The notes: generated by a model from the sequence alone, not told the origin. A DNA stretch of 11,049 bases from Spirogloea muscicola (GCA_009602725.1 WELB01000034.1:871174-882222), one strand, 5' to 3'; counted from the stretch's first letter, positions 1 through 8,498 are shown. Made by a program: numbers and translations.

Positions 1-212
1 CCCCACCCGTTTCGCCCAGCTCGTCTCTGCCTCTGTGGTGCCAGCACTGCCAGAGCCCCTGCCCTACCCCCCGCAGCTTGGCCCAGCACGAGATCGCCTG
101 CGCCCGTCGCGACAACTGAGCGGAGCAGGCGCGGCGTGCAGCATCAGCCGGCGCTCGCCGTGGCGGTCGCGGGAGGACTGTCCCACCGAGCCCAGCACAA
201 CCGAGCCGACAT

Positions 213-982
213 CACTGGCAGTGGGCTGTGGACCTTGACCTGGCCGCGGTCCTCAGGCAGGCGGCGCTCCCCCTCGTCCGCTACGTTCCCTTCTGGGCAC
301 GCTGGCACCTCCGCTGCGCCCTCCGCCCCGTCATGCAGCACATTGCAGCGGATCACCGCGACCAGGCCGCGTGGACCATCTACCTCCTCTTCCCTCGCCT
401 GCTACTGAGCCGGGTGCCGCACGAGGGCCGCAGCCAGGGCTGCCAGCCCCTTCTGGCACGCATCCACCTCTTCGAGAACGGGCAGTGGGAGGAGCTCCTG
501 GCGCAGCACGACGCCGCAGTGGCAGCGGCCGCTGCCAGTCGCCACGCCTGGCAGGGGGAGTCGTCGTTTGACAGAGCAGCGGCTATTCGGCGTGCTCTTC
601 GTTATGGACACGCCGGCGAGCTCTCGAGGGCTGTGCAAGCGCTTGAGGACTCTTAGCTGCTCCGCCGTCCTCGACAACCAGACTTGCTCTGGAAGCCCTT
701 CATCCCGAAGCCCGCGCCCCCTCCCCCCCCTGGCTGCCTTCCTTCGAGCCGCCGGAGGCGGTGGCCCTCGACGCCGCAACCCTCGGCAGGGTACTCCAGA
801 GCAGCCGCAAGCAGCCGCAGGCGGCCCCTCTGGCATGCTCACGGAGCACCTGCGTGAGCTGTTCTTGGAGGGCGAGGCCTCCGACTTCCAGGCGCTGCTC
901 CAAGTCTTATAGCTCGTGGTCCAGGACATGGTCCCTGCTGCTACCCGATTGGTGCTCTGCTTCAGCAACCTCCTTGCCATCG
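213..982 (+). pseudogene. LINE copy 1: N-terminal region and start of the reverse transcriptase
   Basis: Frame 3 from 213 reads HWQWAVDLDLAAVL and continues to a TAG at 654-656. It includes AIRRALRYGHAGELSRAVQAL, a type of block that commonly precedes the RT in LINEs of algae, oomycetes and protists. At the TAG the sense moves to frame 2 with TTRLALEALHPEA and VALDAATLGRVLQSS. It then moves to frame 1 with GGPSGMLTEHLRELF, the usual GPSG...E.L block at the RT entrance, and with MVPAATRLVLCFSNLLAI after another in-frame stop at 910-912. The family resemblance is by eye from motif order. No complete catalytic palm follows, so this part cannot make an active enzyme. Confidence 0.65.
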
Positions 983-1717
983 CTCTGGCAGCCACCGCCA
1001 CCCTCCAGCAGCAGCTGGCCGCCCTCGCGGCTTGACCATTCAGGCCGAGAAGTGCGTCGTGTGGTCTCCTCGCGGCTTTCCTGCCCCCTTGCCTCTGCCC
1101 ACAGGGTGCCAGACTCCTCTGGGCGGCCTCACCATCCTGGGGTCCCCATCGGCACGCTGTCTTTCGTGGACGAAAAGCTGCAGGCCCGGCTCCAGGAGCA
1201 CCTACGACCGGCGGCCCGCGCGTCCACGAGCTGCAGGATATGCAGCTGGCCCTGGCTATGCTCACCAGAAGCGTTGTGCAGCGGCCCCACTACCTTGCGC
1301 GGGCTACCCCTCCCTGCCCCGAGGTGCTGGAGGCCTATGCCACATTCGACACCGGCGTCACAGAGAGCGTGGCGGCCCTTATCCGTCACACCGGCTTCCT
1401 CAACACGCCTGCGGCTGTACACCAGGCCACTCTACCCCTCTCCCAGGGCGGCTTCGGCTGCCGCTTGCTCGCTCGCACCTGCAGGCCAGCGTACCTCGTC
1501 AGCTGGGCCCAGGTTGCATTGTTGGTGGCTCAACGCTTCCTGCTCGTACCTTCCTGCTCGACGGGCAGCCCCTGCTGCAGCAGGCTACTGCGGACGTGGA
1601 GACCAGCTCGCTGCCGTTCCAGGTGGCGCTCCGCTCTGCTCAACAAGAGCTACTCGCCGAGCACCCAGCCCTAGCCGAGAGCGTGGTGCCCTTTGCCCAT
1701 CTGGCCCACTCCACTGA
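983..1717 (+). pseudogene. LINE copy 1: RT after the catalytic box, and thumb region
   Basis: Frame 1 to the TGA at 1033-1035 reads ATATLQQQLAALAA. Frame 3 then takes over with GLTIQAEKCVVWSP and GGLTILGSP, a typical LINE sequence downstream of the YxDD loop. Frame 2 continues with VPIGTLSFVDEKLQARLQEHL. Frame 1, from about 1225 to 1560, gives ELQDMQLALAMLTRSVVQ, HYLARATPP, QATLPLSQGGFGCR and AYLVSWAQVALL. This matches the 'LP...GG.G.R......AYLASW' pattern that follows the RT in this type of LINE. RT motifs A to C, including YxDD, are absent between MVPAATRLVLCF and GLTIQ. The simplest reading is an internal deletion near 975-1000. Confidence 0.65.
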
Positions 1718-2647
1718 CTTGTGGGTGCAGGCGCGTTACATGGTGGTGATCGACAAGGCGGCCTTCACGGCCACGCTGCAGCTCCTCCCTCCAACCAACG
1801 TGCGCTGGCATGCCCGGCTGCGCTCGGCATCTTACCCTGGCGCGGCAGCCTGGCTCTTGGCGCTTCTGCTCTATGACGCACTCCGGATGCCGGACGAACT
1901 CTTTCGCACGGCCACCCATCGCCTACTGGGTCGCCCCCCGCCCTGTCTGCAGGCCGTGCTCCAGTGCGAGTGCGGGGATCGGTCGGCGGACCTGGCCTAA
2001 CTGGCGGCGCACGTCCACCGGTGCGCCACTGGAGGAGAACGCACGGCAGCCCACGACCTCCTCAGGGATGCCATGTTTGGCATCTTTCAGGAGGCCGGCT
2101 ACTCGGTAGCGCTGGAGAACACTTCGGTCATGCCAATCCTTCAGAAAGCGGACAGCCTACACACGCGCCGCGTCGACCTGGTGGCCTTCAGGCCAGGAGG
2201 CGGCGCGCGCATCATTGCAGATGTGGTCACCACGGATGTGGTGGACCGTTCCAATCTGGGGCTTTCTGCCTCGAGGGCTGGCCATGCTGCGGCGAACGCC
2301 GCTTGCAGCAAGGCCGCCAAACACGCTGACCACCCGGCTGGGGACGAGTTCGTACCCCTGGCCGTGGACGTGCACGGGGTTCTGGGGTCCCAGTGGCTCG
2401 ACCTGCTGGCCAGGCTTGCGCGACGCGCTGTGTTCCGGAGGCGAGGTGAGCAGGCTGACTTCAACGCCGCTGGCTCGTTGGCCCAAGTCTATCGCATGCG
2501 ACTAGCCGTATCCCTTCAGCGATCCATGGCCCACGCTTTGCACCTGCGTGCTGGCTGTGCTCTCGCTGCTGCCCCTGGCTTAGTCAGGGGGATTGTTTTC
2601 CGCCAGCTAGTCTGTCGGATTTGAGGCTCCTCACTCGTTATTATTGA
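1718..2647 (+). pseudogene. LINE copy 1: Cys/His knuckle and PD-(D/E)XK-like endonuclease domain
   Basis: Frame 3 is open from about 1550, interrupted only by a TAA at 1998-2000, and then runs to 2624. Around 1968-2027 it encodes CECGD...H.HRC, a small Cys/His cluster like the CCHC knuckle between RT and endonuclease in R2-type LINEs; the TAA falls inside it. Further on, RRVDLVAFRPGG, ARIIADVVTTDV, a Lys in ACSKAAKHADHP, and FVPLAVDVHGVLG give the D...D...K spacing expected of a restriction-like endonuclease of the PD-(D/E)XK fold, which nicks the target DNA for target-primed reverse transcription. The domain name is inferred from this pattern, not from an alignment. Near 2600 the frame slips, and the related copy 2 shows that the original end was SLSDLRLLTRYY then TGA at 2645-2647. 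Confidence 0.55.
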
Positions 2648-2764
2648 GTGATTCATCCTTCCCTAGTTCAGAGCTAGCGCCTCTGGCCCCTTCGTACTTT
2701 GGCCCCTTCGAACCTTGTCAATTCTTTTTGGGCTGGCTTCTTACAGCCCTTGCCCCCATTGGAA
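2648..2764. other. Gap between LINE copy 1 and copia A, with a short direct repeat
   Basis: No gene is visible. The 11-mer TGGCCCCTTCG occurs at 2684-2694 and again at 2700-2710. It may be the LINE 3' untranslated tail or unrelated filler, since it does not resemble the sequence after LINE copy 2. Composition moves from GC-rich to AT-rich at about 2760. Confidence 0.4.
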
Positions 2765-3510
2765 GAGCCACTTCTTCTAACAATGATATAGATGCACCAA
2801 CTTGTTGGCAAGCAGCTTTGATGGCTCAACATTTACTGCGATGGATGCAACCGGTTGATGAGGAGATGTTTTCGTTACATAAGTATAAAACGTGGAGATT
2901 GAAAATCTTACCTGCTGGAAGGAAGGCAATACAACCAGAAGAGGTCTTCAAGTTTAAGTGAAATACTGTTGGTTGCATTGACAAGTCCAAAGCCAGGTTG
3001 GTTGCAAGAAATTGTGCTCAAAAACAAGGTATCGGTTTCAATGAAACCTGTGCTCCAACACTGAAACTTAAAACACCGAGAGTGCTTTTATAGATAGGAG
3101 CATATTATGATCTTGAAGTACATCAATGGATGTACGGATGCATTCTTGAATGGAGAAGAAATGTACGTGCAACAACCTGAGGGCCAAGCTGTGCAGGGAC
3201 AAATCTTGTTTGCAGATTACGAAATTCGATGTATATGTTGTGCAGCAAGCGCCGAGAGCTTGGTATCAATGAATTGTCCAGTCGCTATTTCAGAACGGTT
3301 TCTGTAGATGCCATTCTGAGCATACTATCTACGTGAAGGGGTCAGGTATTGAGATACTCATCCTTGCCCTGTGTTGATGACATGCTGATAATGTGCAAGA
3401 ACAGTAGAGAAATTTAGAAAGTCAAACAATGTCTAGCTTCTGAATCTGAAATGTCAGATTCAGGAGAAGTTATACAATTCCTGAGATGCATGTTGTAAGA
3501 GATGTCGTGC
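2765..3510 (+). pseudogene. Ty1/copia retrotransposon reverse transcriptase fragment (copia A)
   Basis: The fragment begins with NNDIDAPTCWQAALMAQ and EEMFSLHKYKTWRLKILPAG, the start of the copia RT (usually ...W..A...E...L....TW.L...P.g). A stop at 2959-2961 is followed by KARLVARNCAQKQGI, FNETCAPTLKL and YDLEVHQ, all normal copia blocks. Other frames supply DAFLNGEEMYVQQPEG (about 3131-3183), QAPRAWYQ with SLFQNGF (about 3241-3300), and CVDDMLIMCKNSREI, whose CVDD at 3370-3381 stands for the catalytic YVDD with Tyr changed to Cys. The piece ends with EMSDSGEVIQFLRCM near 3496. Several frameshifts and stops mark it as dead. Gag, protease, integrase, RNase H and both LTRs are not visible. The same family recurs on the other strand at 8560-9450. 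Confidence 0.88.
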
Positions 3511-3981
<471 letters not shown>

Positions 3982-3991
3982 CCCCTTTCGG

Positions 3992-4057
3992 CGACCGCTC
4001 ATCAAATGCGGACAACAACAACAACGACCGCTCATCAAATGCGGACGACAACAACAA
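3992..4057. repeat. 33-bp tandem repeat, two copies
   Basis: Two adjoining units start at 3992 and 4025. Both begin CGACCGCTCATCAAATGCGG and end in a run of CAA triplets. They differ by one base (A versus G at position 23 of the unit). The unit lies just after the CT tract and its C run. Confidence 0.93.
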
Positions 4058-4389
4058 CAGAACGACTACAAGGGCCAAAGCCCACGCGCGACGCCGACCG
4101 TCAGAAGAAAGACCGTCAAAGCGCAACGAGGGAAGCCCATCTGAAGGTACCTCAACCACCCACAAGACCGTGACGGTGGGCGCTACAGAGCCGGTGGCGG
4201 GGCGACCGTGGAACGGACGGCCAAAGATGACCATCTTATGGTCGAGTCGGCCACTGAGACGGCCCACGACAGCCGGCCATCCAGCTTAGCCAACCAGCGT
4301 AGCCAACGGCCGAATCTGGCCTATCAGGCAGCGCTAGGATCTTCGCCGCTCTCCCCGGCCCAAGTCGGCGAGCGGCCTCTGCAAAGTCG
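4058..4389. other. GC-rich stretch without a recognised gene
   Basis: Open frames cross it on both strands, but none shows a motif I recognise and the frames are mostly extensions of the CT-tract frames. It could be decayed 5' sequence belonging to LINE copy 2, but I see no match to LINE copy 1 here. Confidence 0.5.
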
Positions 4390-4796
4390 CATACGACCGC
4401 CCAGCCCAATGTGCCATCAAGGCTGGCTATGCGGTCGCCTGCGCCGATCGAGCTAAAGAGCTCCAACATGCTGATCATCCGCGGGAAGACGAGTTCTCCC
4501 CGCTGGCTATCGACACGCGTGGCCGTTGGGCGCTCGGTGGCTCGAGCTGCTCAACCAGCTCGCTCGCCACGCCATCGTCCGCCGCTTCCATAAGGAGCCG
4601 GTGGACTTTCCTGCAGCCGGGTCGCTATCGCAGGTGTACAGGATGCGCTTTGGCCGTCTATCTGCAGAGGTCTATGGCCCACGCGCTGCACCTGCGTGCC
4701 GGCAGAGCCCTCGCTGCTGCCTCCGGCTTTGGCCAGGGGACCCACTTCCAGGAGCCTAGCTTCTCTGACCTGAGGCTGCTTAGCAGGGGTTACTGA
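4390..4796 (+). mobile_element. LINE copy 2: 5'-truncated 3' end of the same non-LTR family
   Basis: In the frame from about 4390 the sequence reads AIKAGYAVACADRAKEL, then QHADHPREDEFSPLAIDTRG. This lines up with SRAGHAAANAACSKAAK, then HADHPAGDEFVPLAVDVHG of copy 1. A one-base slip near 4524 moves the match to LGARWLELLNQLARHAIVRRF and then FPAAGSLSQVYRMRF (copy 1: WLDLLARLARRAVFRR and NAAGSLAQVYRMRL). A second slip near 4645-4655 leads to LQRSMAHALHLRAGRALAA and the end SDLRLLSRGY with TGA at 4794-4796. Only the last part of the endonuclease-like domain is present, including the Lys region but not the RRVD and ADVV blocks. This is the usual 5' truncation of LINE insertions. It has at least two frameshifts and is inactive. 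Confidence 0.85.
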
Positions 4797-5457
4797 GTAA
4801 TACATAGCTGCTTTGTATCTCTGCCGCGCCATAGAAGCATAGAGCTTAGGGCAGGAGCCGCAGCAGCTAGTAAAATTTCGCACGGACCCCCTGCGCGACT
4901 GCGAGAAGTCGTGGTGATTCTGTGGTGAGCAGCCTCGAGTTTTTTTTTTTAATCCCCACCGAGTATTGCGCTGCAGCATCGCAAGCTTCACTAGTTTGAG
5001 CACTAGTTTCAGCAGTTCGAGCACTGGTTCTTGGATTGCATCAGTTAAGGCTGTGCATTGAGGCCTAGTAGCACCATCATCGATAGGCATTTACTGACCT
5101 TGGACAAGTGATGATCGTGGACAAAGTACCGCACATTTGCTTGTGTGTATGCTCTTTCATATTGCTCGCACTTCAAGTTACACTTGTATGCTTGCGTCGC
5201 GCCATTGGACCAGTAGACAGTGGGCCACGACTCACTTAGTTGTGGATACTGGATACCAACTAGTCAGTAGACAGTCCATCGTCCTATGTACCAAGCTACA
5301 GGTTCTGATTTGGACAGTCAGTTTTCTTCTTCCGTTTTGTTGTCAGACTATTAACAATTCTCATCGGACTGCTTTCTTTCAGCCTGGCCAACGGAATCCT
5401 TTCCGTTTTGTTGATTGTGCACGTCAGCATTTGTCTTCATCCAGACTAGTCGACGCC
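4797..5457. other. Non-coding region between LINE copy 2 and the Tubby-like gene
   Basis: I see no convincing gene. It holds a run of eleven T (4940-4950), a small degenerate 12-bp repeat at 4989-5033, a repeated AGTAGACAGT (about 5212 and 5266), and a 12-bp direct repeat TCCGTTTTGTTG at 5331-5342 and 5402-5413. The last few hundred bases should contain the promoter and 5' leader of the Tubby-like gene. I see no clear TATA box. Confidence 0.5.
4989..5033. repeat. Short degenerate tandem repeat, 12-bp unit
   Basis: CACTAGTTTGAG (4989-5000) is followed directly by CACTAGTTTCAG (5001-5012), then by a 9-bp partial unit, then by CACTGGTTCTTG (5022-5033). Confidence 0.75.
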
Positions 5458-5460
5458 ATG
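5458..5460 (+). other. Candidate start codon for the Tubby-like gene (upstream exon)
   Basis: GACGCCATGGCG is a good eukaryotic start context. This ATG is in the same frame number as the Tubby exon, but TGA at 5500-5502 closes it, so it could only serve through an intron. Possible donors are GT at 5466 and at 5479; acceptors such as the AG at 5701-5702 would keep phase with the first. This is a guess and needs transcript data. Confidence 0.25.
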
Positions 5461-5583
5461 GCGCCGTCAACGCCCTCCGTACACAGGCTTGCGTTCATCT
5501 GACTAGAAGATCGGACGGCGGAGACCGGGGACTGAGGGGGCCCCACGTGGGCACGTGCGCGGGAAGAAGCCCCTCGCTACTGA

Positions 5584-7073
5584 TTGCGCGCGCGGGCTGC
5601 GGCGATAGCGGCGGCGACGGCGGCGGCGGCGGCGCGGCGGGAGGAGGGCGCCGGCGCTCCTCACTGCCGCGCAGCCTCCCGTGANGACGTCGCGCTCGCC
5701 AGCTCGCCGTTCCGCGCCCAGTGGCTGCTCTCGGACCCCGCCGCCGCCGCCGCCGCCGGCGCCGGCTTCACGTCCCCGGCGCAGCTGCTCGCGCCGGGCC
5801 CTCGCGACGGCCCCGTGATGTGCTACGTCCGGCGCAACCGGCGCGCCGACACGTACACGCTGTACCTGGGGCCGCAGCCCGACGGCGGCAAGCTGCTCGC
5901 CGCGCGCAAGTCCGGCTGGCGGCCGTGCTCCACGAACTACGCCATCAGCGCCGACCCCCGCTGCTTCGCCGGCTGCGGCGATGCCGGCCCTGTGCTCGGC
6001 CGCCTCCGCGCCAACTTCCTCTCCACCAAGTTCACCGTCTTCGACAACGCCGCCAATGTCCGCGGCGGCAGCGGCACGGGCTCGACTCCGCCGGCAGCCG
6101 GATCCGCTCCCATTCTCTCCTCGGGCAAGGCCGCGAGCGGCGGCGGCGGCGGCAATGGCGGCGGCGTGACTGTGGCCGTGGACTACTCGCCCAAGGTGTG
6201 GGCCAACCTCGGGAGAAAGGGTTCGCCCATTGAGGATAGGGGCTGGAAAAGCCAGTACGAAGGGCCCCGCCGCATGACCTGCACCCTGCACACGGTGCCC
6301 AGCAAGTCGCCACCGGCGCCGCAGCCGGCGACGGCCACGGCTTCCACCGGAGACAGCTCCCTGGCCAGGAGCACCGCGACCGCCGCGGTCGCCGCCACTG
6401 GGGCCCATCCCGCCGCCGGGATGTCGGCCTCCTCCTCCTCGACGAATCTCAGCAGCACAACTGGTTCACGATCCCGGGCTGCAGTGGCAGACTGCTTCCA
6501 GTACGCTGGCAGCGACTGCGGCTGGCCTGGCAACGGTGCCGGTGCCGGTGGCCTCGAGCCCATGGTGCTGAAAAACAGGCCGCCCCGTTGGCATAAGCAG
6601 CTACAAGTGAGCTGCCGCTTCCGCCGTCACCACCCGCTGCCACCGCTGTGGCAGCCTCGGCCGCCGGCTTCCATAGCCCAGCGCTGCATTGCAGTTGGCT
6701 TGTCGAACCGCTTCTGAGCCACATTGGTGCAGCAGCTGCTCGTGTGCACTGTTTGCCATGATCTCACGGCCACAGTGCATTGGCCGCCTTGCAGTGCTGG
6801 CACCTCAACTTCCGGGGCCGTTTGACGCTCGGGTCCGTCAAGAATTTCCAGCTCGTGAGTGGTGCCATCTGCGACAGCGCCGTCGCAGGAGGCGGCAGCA
6901 GTGTCACGGGGGCCGCTGCTGCCCCCCCCTCGTCCTCCTCCTATAAGCCCGTGCTGCTGGAGTTCCGCAAGATTGGCAAGGACACGTTCACAATGGACTA
7001 CTGCTACCCGCTTTCCGCGTTCCAAGCCTTTGCCATCTGCCTCAGCAGCTTCGGCACCAAGGTCGGCGACTAG
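5584..7073 (+). CDS. Tubby-like protein, plant-type Tubby C-terminal domain; two exons seen, 5' end unresolved
   Basis: Exon 5584(?)-6606 joins 6795-7073 across a 188-bp phase-0 intron. Conserved Tubby blocks in order: [17 protein letters not shown] and [74 protein letters not shown] joined to [42 protein letters not shown], and [16 protein letters not shown] just before the TAG. The PPRWH...LQCW.LNF and [10 protein letters not shown] signatures are those of plant Tubby-like proteins. The domain is a beta barrel around a hydrophobic helix that binds phosphoinositides at the plasma membrane; the basic residues in [10 protein letters not shown] lie where the lipid is bound in animal Tubby (inferred). 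Gly/Ser/Ala-rich insertions separate FDN from GPRRM and TVPSK from MVLKN. The frame is closed by TGA at 5581-5583 and has no ATG before 5818, inside the domain, so an upstream exon is needed. The plant F-box is not visible. Base 5685 is N, making one residue Asp or Glu. Confidence 0.9.
6607..6794 (+). other. Spliceosomal intron of the Tubby-like gene, 188 bp, phase 0
   Basis: Donor GTGAGC follows CTACAA (Leu-Gln) at 6606, and acceptor CCTTGCAG ends at 6794 before TGCTGGCAC (Cys-Trp-His). Removing it restores WHKQLQ followed by CWHLNF, exactly the family sequence. Reading through instead gives an unrelated tail ending at 6717. Confidence 0.93.
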
Positions 7074-7287
7074 TGACCGGCCCCATCATCGCAGCCACCT
7101 CCAGACGGAAAGTACCAAAGGCAGCTCGATCTACCGCCCCTTGCTGCCTGCTCTGCCGCGTGTGTGGCATGCCACAAAAGCTAGTCTTGGTCTCTCTAAC
7201 TTCAGTTCTGCGGAACGCCCCGTTTAGCTCGTCTCGCTTACAGGCTTTTTGAAGGCTGACAAACGAGCACCTTATGTATGCAATAGT
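7074..7287 (+). other. Probable 3' untranslated region of the Tubby-like gene and junction with the NUMT
   Basis: No coding signal. I see neither AATAAA nor the TGTAA signal typical of chlorophyte algae. GC content falls near 7240-7290, where mitochondrial-type sequence begins, so transcription may end inside the NUMT. Confidence 0.45.
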
Positions 7288-7795
7288 TAGCCATGATGCT
7301 AATATGGAGTAAATCATTAATAGAATTCCTTTCTTAACTGGCTTTTACTCTGAAGACATAATTAGTGAGCTTGCTCATGCTATACATACAGTAAGTGGTA
7401 ATTTTGTTTTTGGCTTGGGTAGTATTTCTGTATCATCTACATCATACTAGTCATCTCGTTTGCTATTTCTTACGTTTTGTATACCAAGCAATGCATTTCG
7501 ACAAGATCTTTCTGCTTGTCATGATGCTCCTATTGTGATGGCAATTCCTCTTATCATTTTAGCTTTAAGTAGCATTCTTGTATGATACTTAGCAAAAATA
7601 ATGATGGTTGGTTTACTTACAAATTTTTGGGCAAATGCACTCATGCTTACACATCAAAATGATCTTTTGTGTGAAGCAGAATTCGCAACTCCGCTTATTG
7701 TTAAAAGTTTACCTCTCATATTCAGCGCTTGTGGTGCAACATTTGCCTACTATATTACACATCGTCTTCCAAGCCTTGATATATGCATGGAAAAC
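7288..7795 (+). pseudogene. nad5: Mitochondrial nad5 fragment in nuclear DNA (NUMT), NADH dehydrogenase subunit 5
   Basis: The AT-rich block encodes a central to C-terminal piece of NADH dehydrogenase subunit 5, a membrane proton-pumping subunit of complex I. From about 7290 it reads [13 protein letters not shown], then after a one-base loss near 7325 [97 protein letters not shown] is a hallmark of Nad5/NuoL. The match lies in one frame from 7328, broken by TAG at 7448-7450 (where Nad5 has Tyr) and TGA at 7583-7585 (where Gly is expected), and the usual Lys of YSKD is Glu. These breaks and the nuclear gene 200 bp upstream show a transferred, decayed copy. Similarity fades after about 7795, where GC content rises again; both ends are approximate. 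Confidence 0.85.
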
Positions 7796-8498
7796 CAGTC
7801 ATTACGGGTAGTTTCCCTTGCACCCCTCTGACAGCAGCCACAAGTTGGGGCTGCCTGATAAGCGGCAGCTCTATCAGCAGCCTGGTCGGGTTTGCGAAGA
7901 TACATATTACCACTTGTGCAAGATCCATAGCCAGCGGGTAGAGGTTTGCTCGAGTTGCGACTCCGCCACCCAACACCTGCTAGCTAGTACTTTCTGCGGT
8001 GGTCATTGGGTCTGCTGAGTAGTGTTTAGAGCAGCTCAGAGCAGGCGGCCTTGCCACGTTACACGTGACACTGGCGCAGCATGCAGAGCTTTATTTCTCA
8101 TCTCAAGTACTAGTCCTGCCTTAAGTACTTACTGTAGGGAAGGGGGACACTGTTGTCCACCGCTTCAAGCTGATGCTCAGACCTTTCCATAAAAGCACCT
8201 GTCTACAAATTGTACTTGCGACTGTGTTCAGGTGTGCAGTCAATAATGACCAGTTCTTTAGATGGTGTGCACTGACAGCGTCAACGAAGGCCAATCCGGC
8301 AGCACATGGTGGTGGAGCAGCTTGCGGCTTCTGCAGAATGGCTGCTCAAGCATGCAACTCGGTGCTGGGCACTGAGGTTGCTGCCTTGCTCGGTGCTTGC
8401 AACTTACAAGTGTCAAATCAAGATAAAGGCCCGTCCCCACTTGAAACCTGAGATAGCAGAGCGTGCTAGAGCATATACGTCGTGAGAGAGTACATAAT
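7796..8498. other. Region without a recognised gene
   Basis: Mixed composition. A 92-codon open frame at 8173-8451 (+) has no motif that I recognise. A small inverted repeat, AAGTACT...AGTACTT, lies around 8105-8130. No RNA gene could be supported. Confidence 0.5.

Larger units (their letters stand above)
1..2647 (+). mobile_element. Degenerate non-LTR retrotransposon (LINE copy 1) with RT, Cys/His knuckle and endonuclease-like C-terminus
   Basis: Successive conserved blocks appear on one strand in the order expected for a LINE ORF, but in shifting frames. Frame 3 to 656 is an N-terminal region. Frame 2 from 656 leads into the RT. Frame 1 from about 816 to 1035 has GGPSGMLTEHLR and a stretch like the RT fingers. 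Frame 3 from 1029 resumes with GLTIQAEKCVVWSP, typical of the sequence after the YxDD box. Frame 2 then frame 1 carry the thumb region, and frame 3 runs from about 1550 almost to the end. At least five frameshifts and two internal stops make it dead. Domain order (RT, knuckle, C-terminal endonuclease) resembles endonuclease-bearing LINEs such as the R2/NeSL-like groups or the algal Dualen/RandI group, but I cannot assign the clade. Translation of a related second copy at 4390-4796 shows the ancestral stop is TGA at 2645-2647. The left end is outside the window or lost. Confidence 0.8.

Noticed and set aside
402-1265. 287-codon open frame on the - strand
   Set aside because: It lies antisense to recognisable LINE blocks and arises from high GC content; no motif is seen.
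4940-4950. Run of eleven T as the poly(A) tail of a - strand retroposed gene
   Set aside because: No target-site duplication and no recognisable processed gene on the - strand next to it.
4551-5090. 179-codon open frame on the - strand
   Set aside because: It crosses LINE copy 2 in antisense, the T run and the short tandem repeat; its LELLKLVLKLVKL stretch comes from that repeat.
5721-6233. 170-codon Arg-rich frame on the + strand
   Set aside because: It is a shifted reading of the Tubby exon; the conserved Tubby blocks are all in the other frame.
5503-6408. 301-codon open frame on the - strand
   Set aside because: It is antisense to the Tubby-like exon and consists mostly of Gly/Ala/Arg runs from GC-rich repeats.
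7608-7811. 67-codon frame overlapping the nad5 fragment
   Set aside because: It is an out-of-frame shadow of the nad5-like reading.
7930-7985. tRNA-like stretch with a possible T-arm
   Set aside because: GAGTTGCGACTC can form a small stem, but the GGTTCRA core, acceptor stem and anticodon arm are not present.
8173-8451. 92-codon open frame on the + strand
   Set aside because: No recognised motif and no supporting splice or start context; too short to support as a gene.
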